This document shows, piece after piece, positions 36,526 through 48,640 of a DNA stretch of 64,000 bases. The translations under genes were made by a program, and so were the position numbers. Below the pieces are notes generated by a model that saw nothing but the letters and a program-made list of their open reading frames with translations, made no database searches and had not been told where the DNA came from. Each line of letters opens with the position of its first letter. Positions within the stretch are counted from its first letter, which is position 1. Origin of the DNA: Liolophura sinensis (lineage: Eukaryota; Mollusca; Polyplacophora; Chitonida; Chitonidae); the NCBI RefSeq assembly GCF_032854445.1, contig NC_088307.1:2234001-2298000 (forward strand). The letters are read 5' to 3'.

Positions 36526-39150
36526 AGAAAAACCCTACCCCTCAGCACTATAATAAACAGGATCGCCAAACCACCAAACTAAATCAAGAAAAAAACCCTG
36601 CCCCACTTAATACAGCTTTTATATGCTCATCAGCTGTTTATCTGTATCCTAAGAAGGCAAATGGCAAAGTTCAGAGAAGTTTGTCAAATTTCTTCCAACA
36701 CATATTTGTAGTTTTCATAACATCACTGAGTCTTTATCAATTTACTGGCCTCCCACACCCACACACAACGCCCAACTGAGAGGCCCTGTGGGCTGTTTGA
36801 TGAGCATACCAACTGTTCCAAGGGCGGGGGCATGCACTGTCCATGGGAACGGAAAGCTCACATATCAACAAAGTTTCCTGTTTCCATAACAACACAGTTT
36901 AATAGGCTTGATATGAAACCAGTGATAGCAGTATGGCAGTCACTGATGTCTATTTAAGAGGATCTAGGCAATTCCTGGGAAATAAACTTTCTGTATGAAA
37001 CCCAAATAGAAAAATGGCATCTGAAATACCAGCTGTATATCAGACCAGCAAGATTAAGAATAAATTTTGAGCTATGAGAATTCCATGAGAAACTGCAATA
37101 AACTTTTATGTCCATCCATCGACTTTTTACATTATTTACCTTACGCTAAATGCAAATTTGTATCATATATGTACAAGTCAAACTTGATTGGTTTAATAAG
37201 TTTCTATAATTTCCGGAGTGTACAATTAAATATACCCTTAATCCTAATTTCAACCTGAAAAATATCATCTTAAATCCAGTTTTGAAACATAAAACATAAT
37301 ATTTTGAAGAATAAAATGTGTTGTTAGATAAGGGCACAGGTGAACTTCACAAAAATTTTAAAATAATCTTCAGCAGTAATAAATATAAACCAGTTCAGAG
37401 AACATTCAGCTAATATGCGAAAACTTGCACTATGGCCGTGGTCGAAATTCTTACCTACCATCCCCACTGAACCCTAACTCAGCGTAACTTTACAGTAAAA
37501 TATATGCTTTACTGAATTTCAACAAAAATGTTTTATAGAGCTAACTGATGAAGCAATATAAACCATGCACTGTAGACATAGGCGAATGATTTCACAATTT
37601 CCATGTCTCCATGTCTTCCATGTCTCTGTACCCTGTACAAACGTCTATTTAAAGTGATTTTTCAGTACACTTCAAGCCTGGAAATGAGGGCAGTGTCCTG
37701 CACACAACTGAGTTCGAACACTTGCCATCTGTCTGATATGTACAAGACAAAACTGTCATATTAATAGCATTGTAACTTTTTAACTATATTGGGTAGCTGA
37801 CAAATATGCCAATCATGTGACACAACAAATTTAAAATTATTTCAAGGTTTGTGTTTAATGAAGTACAGCTGTACTGTCATCATAAATGTATTCAATGATC
37901 TGACTGATGATTTTAACTTTACTGTGCAACTTTTCGTTTGTATAAATCTGACGTGTATTAAGTCAACTGCTCTTTTGTTTCTTGAACATTCCACATGAAA
38001 CCGATCAAATCTATCAATAGAATTGTACCACTTGAAAACAATGCACATCGACTATAAACTGAAACTGCGTGTACTGATCTATTCCTGAATTTGTCACTTA
38101 CGAATATAGGACACGGTGGTGATCAGTTTGATGAGAGGTGGAAGTGAAATGCTCACAGAAAAAGCGACCAACTGAAAATATTTGTGTAAGTCATGCATCT
38201 ACTCTACTGGTCAGCTGGTAACACTTGACAAAACTATGCTTAAGTTTCTGCCACTTATAAGTTTCTTTTACCCATTAAATGTTTTTCTTTTACCCATCAA
38301 AAAAGCTTGTTCAGCTAATAGGCAATGTATTCAAACCTTAACTAGGTGCTGAAGTCTCACTCCTAGGTTAAACAAACTACACTCTGTGGGTTTTGCCCCA
38401 AAGCAGATCATCAAACAAGGAAACTATTTTCCACTGCCAAGTGGTTTTACTTGGGATAATTAGTCATGACCCAAGCATTGGAGGCGTCAAGATGGCATAA
38501 AAACAGTAAACAGTAAGAGAGCTGTGAACTGGGGAAGCTTAAACCCCTAGCATGGTGGTCCCTAATGTTTAGGTGGTAGTCAGCAATGTTTACAGAAAAG
38601 CCATCAGTGGTAAGCGATAAGAAACCCCTGAAAAAAGTGTTAAGTTACACAACCATGGGCAGTTAGAAACAAAAAGCATCCTGAATGAGATAAGGGTTCC
38701 ATGTGCCCTTTTCTTTGGCTCACTTCTTGAAGCTAGGGTTCGGAGGACAAAGTGAATACATTGGAAGCTTTGTAAGCCCAAATTAAATGTGGACAGACAA
38801 CTTTTTTAGCCCTTCACTGGACACAAGTGACTACTCTTTCACTTACAAAGACCAAAACTTCATAAGACAAACTTTCCCACACAATTCCATGAAACCTAAA
38901 ATGTTACAATCTACACATTTGTCTGTGTAGTCTAAATTAACAAAAATTTAATTTTTGTTGAAATACATTTTTTAAATTTTAAACACAATCACATTTCTTA
39001 GAATTTTCCAAGTGATGGAAAGACTAGTCATCGAAAAATAGGATCACAACAATTACATAATTAGACTGAAATTCTGAGATTTCCAAAAACAGATCTAAAG
39101 GTGCAATACTTAGGAGTATTAGGGTAACCAATCTCTATTATGTAAACAAA
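36526..39150. other. Intergenic, no gene seen
   Basis: AT-rich unique sequence. A small hairpin AACAAAAATT/AATTTTTGTT lies near 38940. No coding pattern recognised. Confidence 0.5.
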
Positions 39151-39151
39151 A

Positions 39152-39372
39152 GTCAATCACTCATGCAGGTGTTGTCAATCACTCATGCAGGTGTTGTCAA
39201 TCACTCATGCAGGTGTTGTCAATCACTCTTGCAGGTGTTGTCAATCACTCTTGCAGGTGTTGTCAATCACTCATGCAGATGTTGTCAATCACTCATGCAG
39301 GTGTTGTCAATCACTCTTGCAGGTGTTGTCAATCACTCATGCAGGTGTTGTCAATCACTCATGCAGGTGTTG
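39152..39372. repeat. 22-bp tandem repeat, 10 copies
   Basis: Unit GTCAATCACTCATGCAGGTG plus TT; CATGCAG and CTTGCAG versions occur. Confidence 0.95.
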
Positions 39373-39424
39373 CGGGACAATGAGATGAAACAAACGACAG
39401 CCAGCCTGCTGATTTCCTTGTAAT

Positions 39425-40329
39425 AGCTACAGCACCTGACACCTGCTCAAGTTAGACTGCTTCTCAAACAACAATATTCTCCTCATTGAGAGGCCCATAG
39501 CCTACCATTCACTACATCTAATGGAAGATCCCACAAATCTGATACAGCTGGCTAATCACACAATCCAGATTAGCGAATGAAAACAACCATACCTATGTAC
39601 ACAATAACATGTTGTTGTTGTATAGCTACCGCTACAGAACAAAGTGGGAGGGTTAACTCTGGCCAAATTTGACCAAATTTGTTGATTGACCCCAGGTTTT
39701 AAGCATGGTGACTATATTCACTCGTGGACGATCAATGATGCCTGGAATTGCTAAAGTAGTCCTTTTATTTTATCCGAAATGCCGGACATCCTGTCTCTGT
39801 GTAAGTTAAGAGACTACTCATGGACACACATCTCCTCTCAGACCAATGACCATTTTTCCTTGATTGTCAAGATACTTTGCTCATACGCGTTCACAGGCTA
39901 TCATGAATATCCTCACTTTTCATTTGTATCTTTCGACAGAGCACTTCTGCTGTCTGTCCTGGAGAGAGTAGAATATTGCTTTCTGCAAACTGTCTGTATA
40001 AAGTATACAAGCAGGTAATAACTTAAACTTTGCAGGAAGCATGAAGTACAAAATTGTAATGCGACATGCTAGAATTTCCCCACTTGCAAAGGCTTGCCTT
40101 TTTAAAAATTTTTCATCCATTTACTTTTTGAAAATCAACCCATCAAATGAATCATCAAGAACTCTTTGGATTTCTTCCTTCAAATCTTTTCAGCTACAAC
40201 ATTAACAAGAGTTGAGGTGAACACAACATATGCCCCAACATGTGCATTTGTTTGAAATGTATATAAGAATACCAGCAGCATTGTGGTGAGTATAACCCCA
40301 GAGGGGAATCTTCATGGGCGTTGATGACA
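39425..40329. other. Intergenic, no gene seen
   Basis: Unique sequence with short open frames on both strands; none recognised. Confidence 0.45.
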
Positions 40330-41020
40330 CGTATGTGGTTACCATGACAACTGCGCAAGAGAACAAATGTGACCATCACTAAAGAAAACTTTTTGCGGAA
40401 CACAGTTAGAGTTTTAGCCCGGACACAAAATAAGCTACCATGACAACTGCAAAACTGGATAAATGTAAGTTGTAACACGACCTCTGTGTATCTATGTATC
40501 CACCAAAAATTAAAGCTGTGTGTGGAGAAGAGTTGGAGTGGTAGCCCCGGACACGAAAACATATCTATTTATATAGTTTACAGAATGGCTATCTGGTTAC
40601 CATGACAACCACAAATGTGGACAGATGTATGTCACAACATAGTCATCTGTGTGTCTACATGTATGTATCCACCAAATGGTAAAACTCTATGTGGAAAACT
40701 GTTGGAATTATAGCCTGGACACAAAATTATGTCTATTTATATAGTATACATATAGGGAATATAAAGGCAATCTGGTAACCATGACAACCATGCAAATGGA
40801 CAAATGTGAGTCGCGACACACCATTATCTGTGTATCTATGTATCCACCAAAAATTCAAACTGTTCATAAAAAAACAGAATTATAGCCTGGACATGAAATC
40901 ATATCTATGTATATAGTATATATAAGGAAAATGGCTATCTGGTTACCATGACAACCATGCAAATGGACAAATGTGAGTCATGACGCATCATTATCTGTGT
41001 ATCTATGTATCCTATTGGCG
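40330..41020. repeat. Diverged tandem repeat, units of about 160-180 bp
   Basis: GGTTACCATGACAACC and variants recur at about 40336, 40435, 40593, 40772 and 40938. Each is followed by ATGGACAAATGTGAGTC-like sequence, CTGTGTATCTATGTATCCAC and TAGCCTGGACA. Confidence 0.85.
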
Positions 41021-41940
41021 GCGGTGAATAAAAATGACAAATTTAAAGCCCTTCATTGACTTGCTTTTCAAAAATCAAACCCTTTAACTTAATATTCCTG
41101 AACTCCCAGAATTTCTAGACCAAGGTGTAAGATTGAAAATCTCAATTTACAAAGGGTTTTCCCAAGTCAAAACTGTTTAGTCATTTACCAACTGAAACTC
41201 AGACCTGATCATTTAATTTTCTAGAACCTTCTACAGGCATGCTGGTTACATTCAACAAGAATACTCTGCAAATCTCTAGGAAATAGGTCAGCAGTGACTC
41301 CTTGGATATCTTGTGATCAACCTGGAGATATTGTGATCAACTTGGATATACTGTTATCAACATTTTGTTTATTACAATTAAATAGTCTCAATTCCTACAA
41401 GCTAAGTTTTTACCAGTAAACCGCATGATTTACCACAAAAAGGGTGAATGATTAATATAATTTAATCAAGATCAAGGCATCAGAGTATTTAATATCCTCT
41501 GTGCCTCACTTAATCAGACTACAGCTAAAGTTAACATCTCCGATGTGTTAGCATCAAATCAACAGCTTTTCATTTTCTCAGAGAAACAGGCCAAAAAAAA
41601 AGGGGAGGCAAACACTCAAAAAAGCCTGGATGGAAAAAATTGCTGATGAAAATCATGACTGGGACAAAAGGGCAAGGAAAGTCATTTACCTTGGTGAAAA
41701 GAAGTTGCTAAAAGAAAGTGTGAACAGTGCTGAATCAGCCCTACCACAATTTCAATAGAACAGGTGCTGATCACAATGTCTTGAGCAGAGGCAAGGTATC
41801 GCCAAATTTCCCTGACGCGTGTCACTCTTATCCAACTAGAGTTCAGACTTCGTTCAGTGTAATCTGGCTTTTGTTCACAAAATCAGGCTTGCGAGACAAA
41901 CACAGAAATAAAGGTAGAGTAGGTGATACAACGATGTAGT
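41021..41940. other. Intergenic, no gene seen
   Basis: AT-rich unique sequence; short repeats GGATAT(A)CT/TGTGATCAAC near 41300-41350. Confidence 0.45.
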
Positions 41941-42090
41941 CAAGACATGAGGGGTGGACTGGTTAATGAACAAGACATGAGGGGTGGACTGGTTAATGAA
42001 CAAGACATGAGGGGTGGACTGGTTAATGAACAAGACATGAGGGGTGGACTGGTTAATGAACAAGACATGAGGGGTGGACTGGTTAATGAA
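41941..42090. repeat. 30-bp tandem repeat, 5 identical copies
   Basis: The unit contains CAAGACATGAGGGGTGGACT and GGTTAATGAA. No differences between copies were seen, so it is very young or being homogenised. Confidence 0.97.
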
Positions 42091-42332
42091 TGAAATGATT
42101 CGATAAACATTCACATCTACAACATGAGCATGCAAAGAAATGTATTGCTTTCAATCACCAGAAAAGTCCTTCCAAGAACCGGGACAGCATCAACAGTGTA
42201 AATTTACTTTGGTTTTAGCACAGCTATTTAGATTAATAAATAAATATTGTACACAAAATTGTTGTAAGATCATAAAAATATTTCTGAATTGTGGAAATAT
42301 TTACACGGCATTTCAGGCATTTCAAAGAGGGC

Positions 42333-42417
42333 AACAGTAAGAGCTGTAATAACAGTAAGAGCTGTAATAACAGTAAGATCTGTAATAACAGTAAGAGCTG
42401 TAATAACAGTAAGATCT
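42333..42417. repeat. 18-bp tandem repeat, about 5 copies
   Basis: Unit AACAGTAAGAGCTGTAAT; GAGCTG and GATCTG versions. Confidence 0.95.
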
Positions 42418-42419
42418 GG

Positions 42420-43265
42420 AGACATCGTGCACAAAAGTGTTTCCCGGTGATATTATGGCTTATTCCAACAAACAAAAAGAAATAAAATGTGCCGTTTTGC
42501 ATTAGTTTCTGACTATTTTGCAACCAGGAATTTATATCCCCTACAAAAACCATTTCCGGTATATTTAGAACATATACTGTTTTTCTCATCTGAAATCCTC
42601 CTTCCTGATTGATTATTTCCAAATAATTAAATCAAGAACAATGCAAAAATCCTATGTAGGTACCTATCTGTGAATGCTAACAAACTGCTGTGAGTTGAGC
42701 TCAGGAGAGAGTACGAAGACCTAACATAAAAGTGGAGGTCTGAGTCTAGAGTTGATGTGCATTCCGACACAGCCGGCATTTCTCAGGAATTCACCCAGAC
42801 AACATCCGGGAGGAGATCAACCCCAGACAAAGCTTATTATTCAAGCTTTTATCAGTGCCATTGTCTCAGACATCCAACAAGGCCTGTGTCAGTCAAACCA
42901 AAACATTATCAGCAGACTCAAATATCAAACACCCACCCCCGAACCCCTCAGCACCCCTATCCCAAACCAACGAAAAACTGCCAGTGCCAAGTCAAACTAA
43001 ATACCTTTGTATCAATCTACCTATGAGGCATGCACCATCGGAGGAAAACAGTGAAACAGAAGTTGTCTACCAACTCATCTTTGGCATTTTCCTGACATAG
43101 TCACTAGAAATGTGAGAGACAGGCTCAGGTGAAAACAATGGGCTTCAATTTACAGTAGAAATACACAAGATTTTATCTATGCATGCATTTAAATTAGCAA
43201 CAAAAAAAGCATTAAAAGATCTAATGTGAGTCCACACAAAGAAAGGTACCTGTATAAACCATCCG
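42420..43265. other. Intergenic, overlapping open frames but no recognised gene
   Basis: Between 42750 and 43100 three plus-strand frames stay open over a C/A-rich stretch. None resembles a known protein, so the openness probably reflects composition. Confidence 0.4.
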
Positions 43266-43269
43266 GACA

Positions 43270-43453
43270 TGAACAAAAAGTTTTCATGAACAGAAGGGTT
43301 TTCATGAACAAAACTGTTTTCTTGAACAAAAGGGTTTCCATGAACAAAAGGGTTTTATTGAACAAAAGGGTTTTCATGAACACAATTGTTTTCGTGAACA
43401 AAGGGTTTCCATGTACAAAAGGGTTTTCTTGAACAAGAAGGTTTCCATGAACA
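43270..43453. repeat. 18-bp tandem repeat, about 10 copies
   Basis: The unit is close to TTTTCATGAACAAAAGGG, with several substitutions per copy. Confidence 0.92.
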
Positions 43454-43581
43454 GATTATCTTGTCCCATATTATTTTGGTCATGGCATTATCTGCAAACT
43501 GAAGGCCAGTCCGAATGCAAACATACTCATGGTGCTGCCTCACTGTGGTAACATTGGCATTGAAAGCAGACCATAGGCTGA

Positions 43582-43801
43582 GCACCCTAACTCTTCGACC
43601 TTTTCAACCACCTCTGCAACCAATATTTCAAAACATTGTGACAGAACTACCGGGTGTATAGAAAAGTGATTTGCATAGTTTTATGACAGTTGTATCTTTA
43701 GTGACACAAATCAATTTTAGCATCATTTTCATTACAAATGTATGCATCAATTTCTTGACTAAAGTGCTTTAGAGGCCGAAAAGGTTGAAGCTTTACAGCA
43801 T
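43582..43801 (-). mobile_element. MITE-A copy 3
   Basis: CTTCGACCTTTTCAACC at the left and CGAAAAGGTTGAAG at the right. Interior CATTACAAATGTATGCATCA matches copy 2 in the same orientation. Confidence 0.75.
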
Positions 43802-44774
43802 ACCTGCAATTACTATGACATCATATGCTGTAGAGATATGAAGTGCACTTTGTGAGACTGGCCTGGTCACCTTAGTAAGACACAGGTTTGGAATAATTCA
43901 CCCAGATTGGTTTTTGGTATCGAAATCCTCCTAAACCCAAGATGCTAGCTTTAAATGTCGTGGTAGGTATAATAAGTATTATTATATAAGTATATATAGT
44001 AAATGAAGCCTGTAGGGCAAGCTAAGCTAAAAACACCTTTAATTTAATATACATTTATAAACAAAACCAGACTCACAAAATACACTTTCTATTTTGAGAT
44101 TGCCTGTAAGTAAAAAATTTCTTACACAAACATAGTCTTACAGATTCTATGTTAATATCAAGAAATTCTGTTTACCCCTGAAGGAAGGTAACAGCTTCAT
44201 CTTTGAACACACACGAGATTAAATTACAAAAAACACAAGCATGGCTCACTGAGGATGAAGATGTCATGAGAGTGTGTGATAGAACGGAATGATAAAAATC
44301 CAGGAAGCCACGAACTCTTCAGACCCGTCTGGCCAACGTTTTCCCAGCGGATGTTTTACGCACCTTAAAGGCAGCCACATTTATCTAATTAAATGATCGA
44401 CCCAAACAGAAAAAAAAATGGGAATCTTGAGATGGGTAGCTCCTTGGTCCCTCCTACCATTAGAGCCACATCTGAGGACGTCAGGCAGGAAACTTTGCAT
44501 CAGCGTTTATTTACCCAGGCACTTGGAGCCACTCTTACTCCGTACTTATTTATTTGATCTGAGTCTTGTGTCCTGGTGGTCATGGAGGAACACAAGAGTG
44601 ATCTGCTCTTGGAAAGGAAGTCTCATTTGTTTGGAGAACGAACTGTCTAATGGACTGCCTGGAAGACTCTAAAATGGCCTAGAAAAGCCTGGCAAACACT
44701 TAACAAACTTGTAAAATAAATAGAAATTTTATTCCAAGCATGTAAGTTATACCATCAGTCCAAAATTTAGTACA
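43802..44774. other. Between two MITE-A copies, no gene seen
   Basis: Unique sequence. A plus-strand frame at 44418-44672 is open but unrecognised. Confidence 0.4.
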
Positions 44775-44987
44775 TACTGCAAATCTTCAACCTTTTCGAC
44801 CTCTACGGCACTTTTTTCAGTGGAATTTATGCATACAATTATTATGAAAATGACAACAAAAATTTGTGTCACTAAAGAGGCAAGTTTCACGAAACTCTGC
44901 AGATTATTTTCTACAACTTATAGTTCTCTCAGAGTAGTTCGAAATATTGGTAGCTGTTATGGTTGAAAAGGTTGAAGAATTCAGGTA
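44775..44987 (+). mobile_element. MITE-A copy 4
   Basis: TACTGCAAATCTTCAACCTT at the left and GGTTGAAAAGGTTGAAGAAT at the right; same orientation as copy 1. It ends about 10 bp before the TTAA-bounded element at 44998. Confidence 0.78.
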
Positions 44988-44997
44988 TGTCTGTATG

Positions 44998-45556
44998 TTA
45001 AAGGAGAAGAAAACTTAAAACGATGACACTATAGGCTGAAAAGAGCACATTTTCTTCCATCTGCTTCTGCCTGCTGCATAGTTTTGCGACTTTTCCTCGC
45101 CGTACACGTAAAGACTGAAAAGGGCACAGCTGGCATAAATCGCGGAGTTCATTGTGTCCTCCATCTTTAACACACTGTTATTTATGTTGGGGATGTGTTG
45201 CCTCTCAGCCAATGAGAGTCGTTAAAATTGCCAGCTTGTTCGTGTGAAGTCGGAACCTATGTCCAACATTCCGGTTTCTCGATCGTCAAGTGGAAAACGA
45301 ACTGTTTAGTTCTGCTGCAAATGTATGAACTGCACTTCGGCGGTTTCCGACAGCAATTCTCTTCCTATCACAGAAGACTTCAGGACTAGTTCTTAGGCAA
45401 AATGGAGTCGCCCACAGTGGATTTTGGAGCTGACTTTATTTATAATTTATCAACTTGAGGTATATATTAGAATTTTTTATATGGCATGCACCTGTGAGGA
45501 AGTGCATACTCTTTTCAATGGTATCTCTTTGATATTTAAATTTTCTTCTCCTTTAA
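44998..45556. mobile_element. TTAA-bounded inverted-repeat element, 559 bp
   Basis: The left end TTAAAGGAGAAGAAAA (44998-45013) is the exact reverse complement of the right end (45541-45556). With one mismatch the inverted repeat extends to 22 bp. TTAA at both ends is the target-site duplication seen with piggyBac-type elements, so a MITE of that type is possible. The interior is richer in CpG than the surroundings and includes a 49-codon minus-strand frame (45015-45164). No transposase was seen. Confidence 0.65.
45015..45164 (-). CDS. Unrecognised 49-codon open frame inside the inverted-repeat element
   Basis: Begins ATGGAGGACACAATG in a fair context (AAGATGG) and ends TTTTAA next to the left inverted repeat. 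The protein (MEDTMNSAIYASCALFSLYV, then YGEEKSQNYAAGRSRWKK) matches no family I know. It could be chance. Confidence 0.15.
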   Translation of the reverse strand: MEDTMNSAIYASCALFSLYVYGEEKSQNYAAGRSRWKKMCSFQPIVSSF

Positions 45557-46843
45557 ACATGAAAAAGAGGAAGAGGATCATGTGCAATAAAGCATACATT
45601 TTGAACTAAAATAAACTTTTTTTGTTGAAAAAAAAGAGACATCGATGGGTGTCTAATAAATCGTCAGCACCTATGCAACACAATACCTTTCAGAAATCAA
45701 ATGCTTTTTCTTAAAAATAACTGACAACAGTTTTATTTTGTGTTTTAGATGCCAGGCAACACTTTAAAATGGAATAAATACAAAAATGGAATAAATACAA
45801 AAATGGAAGTTCGCCTTTTCATTTTGTCCAATGTTCATATTTTGATAATTTTCTGCTCTTCAAGGCCTGCCATTCACGTCTTTAACGTGAACAGTTGTTG
45901 ACACAGCCCACCTTTAACACAAATCAAAAGAATGATTTTTCAGGTTTGTTTTTTATATTTTCGCACAACCCTCTCACAACAATGAAAAAAGGTAAAAAGA
46001 TTATTTCAGCCCGTAAAACAAAAAGTTAAACTGGTGTGGCCTAATTTCACAATACCACAAAATTCACCATAAAAATGACATCAATCGACAATTGTCCCAG
46101 ACCATTTCAACTCAGCAACAGTAAATCTTTAACCACACTGGATATGATGTATTAGAAGGTCCACTAAACCTCTGCAAAATGTCAAAAAACAGGTTATTAC
46201 ATCTGACGCAGAGATTACACCTTTATCAACCTACACAGCAATAAAAATGATCTACAACAAAACTGATACGATATACATAGCCTTTGTACATTTGAAAAGA
46301 TTACGTAAAGGCCCAGCAGTTCCCGTTAAATCCCCTAAACTTCAACCCTATACATATCAACACAAGGATACTGCAGATTTTTGAAGTGATCCTGGTGAAA
46401 CAGTTGTCGGTAAGGGATAAATAATTCACTGCTTCAAAACAGATGATGTTTCTTACTCGGCTAAACTGTTCCAATCTCCACAGAGTTACAACCTGTATTC
46501 AATTTCAAAACTGAGCAAAGTTCAGCATAAATATTTATCAGGCGAGAAAACATCAAAAGACAGCCAAAGGAGTTTAAACTGCAATGAATGTCTGATAATA
46601 TATATGTTATCTTTAAAGTTAAGTAATATTTGGTTACATTTTAAAGAGCTTGAAAGTCTTAACACTGAAGGTGAAGACAGGATTTATAACAACCATGGCT
46701 ATTCTCAGGAATCTGAAACAAGAACAGCAAACCCTACACCAAAGCTGTGGAAATGTTGTCACAAGGGTACAGAAGTTTCATACACACATTCGCCTGGGTA
46801 TATAAAAAAACTGACTCATTCTTCGTTCATTGTTTTCTTTACA
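45557..46843. other. Intergenic, no gene seen
   Basis: AT-rich, with the dinucleotide-like duplication AAAAATGGAATAAATAC near 45765-45800. Otherwise unremarkable up to the LINE remnant. Confidence 0.45.
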
Positions 46844-47156
46844 GAATCATGCTGCACAAAGCTGTACTGATGTTTAAATGTCTGAGCGGACTAACCCCAA
46901 ACTGACTTTTCATCCTGTTTACCTGCACTGCAACTGTCTATCAAACTAACCTTCGATCTACAACCTCCATGAACCTCAGCCTGCCCCCCCACCCCCACCC
47001 CCTCCAAAACCTAGAAACAATACCATTAAAAATTCTTTTAGATATTCTGGGGTGACACTGTGGAACCGACTACTTATACATGTTCAAAAAATCACAGAAC
47101 GTCAATGTTTTCAAAAAGAAAAAAATGGAAACTATGTGAAAATATGCCTCTGCTGA
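46844..47156 (+). pseudogene. 3' end of a non-LTR retrotransposon reverse transcriptase ORF
   Basis: Conceptual translation gives MLHKAVLMFKCLSGLTPN, a stop at 46904-46906, then VYQTNLRSTTS. After a frameshift at the C-run (46983-47004) it gives PKPRNNTIKNSFRYSGVTLW, NRLL and a stop at 47154-47156. A motif like LHKAVxxxKxLxGLTPxYL followed by FxYSGxxLWNxLP is the usual C-terminus of LINE ORF2 proteins. The copy is 5'-truncated and broken by a stop and a frameshift, so it is dead. Clade not assigned. Confidence 0.75.
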
Positions 47157-47167
47157 TTAAGTAAGAA

Positions 47168-48506
47168 ACTGTCCATGATGCACTACAGTGTGTATAGTCT
47201 TTGATCATCTTACATCAGGTTCATCTATACTGTAACAAACTGTCCATGATGCACTACACTGTGTATAGTCTTTGATCATCTTACATCAGGTTCATCTATA
47301 CTGTAACAAACTGTCCATGATGCACTACACTGTGTATAGTCTTTGATCATCTTACATCAGGTTCATCTATACTGTAACAAACTGTCCATGATGCACTACT
47401 CTGTGTATAGTCTTTGATCATCTTACATCAGGTTCATCTATATTGTAACAAACTGTCCATGATGCACTACTCTGTGTATAGTCTTTGATCATCTTACATC
47501 AGGTTCATCTATACTGTAACAAACTGTCCATGATGCACTACACTGTGTATAGTTTTTGATCATCTTACATCAGGTTCATCTATACTGTAACAAACTGTCC
47601 ATGATGCACTACTCTGTGTATAGTCTTTGATCATCTTACATCAGGTTCATCTATACTGTAACAAACTGTCCATGATGCACTACACTGTGTATAGTTTTTG
47701 ATCATCTTACATCAGGTTCATCTATACTGTAACAAACTGTCCATGATGCACTACACTGTGTATAGTTTTTGATCATCTTACATCAGGTTCATCTATACTG
47801 TAACAAACTGTCCATGATGCACTACTCTGTGTATAGTCTTTGATCATCTTACATCAGGTTCATCTATACTGTAACAAACTGTCCATGATGCACTACACTG
47901 TGTATAGTTTTTGATCATCTTACATCAGGTTCATCTATATTGTAACAAACTGTCCATGATGCACTACTCTGTGTATAGTCTTCGATCATCTTATATCAGG
48001 TTCATCTATATTGTAAGGAACTGTCCATGATGCACTACACTGTGTATAGTCTTTGATCATCTTACATCAGGTTCATCTATATTGTAAAAAAAACTGTCCA
48101 TGATGCACTACACTGTGTATAGTCTGATCATCTTACATCAGGTTCATCTATATTGTAGGAAACTGTCCATGATGCACTACACTGTGCATAGTCTTTGATC
48201 ATCTTACATCAGGTTCATCTATATTGTAAAAAAAACTGTCCATGATGCACTACACTGTGCATAGTCTTTGATCATCTTACATCAGGTTCATCTATACTGT
48301 AACAAACTGTCCATGATGCACTACACTGTGTATAGTCTTTGATCATCTTACATCAGGTTCATCTATACTGTAACAAACTGTCCATGATGCACTACACTGT
48401 GTATAGTCTTTCATCATCTTACATCAGGTTCATCTATACTGTAACAAACTGTCCATGATGCACTACACTGTGTATAGTCTTTCATCATCTTACATCAGGT
48501 TCATCA
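47168..48506. repeat. 71-bp minisatellite, about 19 copies, inside a LINE 3' UTR
   Basis: The unit starts ACTGTCCATGATGCACTACA and contains TTTGATCATCTTACATCAGG and TTCATCTATACTGTAACAA. Copies differ at a few fixed positions (ACACTG/ACTCTG, TATACT/TATATT, a deletion near 48125, extra A in two copies), so they can be typed. It begins right after the reverse-transcriptase stop and ends right before the LINE-like 3' hairpin. Confidence 0.95.
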
Positions 48507-48640
48507 ATATTTTATACATACTGTATAGACCTTGTAAATAACCCTTTATGTGTGAATATGTGTATGCATGCTGAAGGAAGATTAGTTTTGTAACTAATTG
48601 GTCTCCCTCAGAAAATATGGTATTATTATTATTTATTAAT
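48507..48640 (+). mobile_element. Probable 3' terminus of the same LINE
   Basis: After the 71-bp array come GAAGGAAGATTAGTTTTGTA and ACTAATTGGTCTCCC, which form a short stem-loop (ATTAGTT/AACTAAT). A TATTATTATT tail at 48621-48638 follows. A hairpin plus microsatellite tail is common at the 3' end of LINEs. The link to the coding remnant at 46844 is by position and inference. Confidence 0.55.

Noticed and set aside
42752-43100. Overlapping proline/glutamine-rich frames
   Set aside because: Three frames open at once over C/A-rich sequence indicates composition, not coding.
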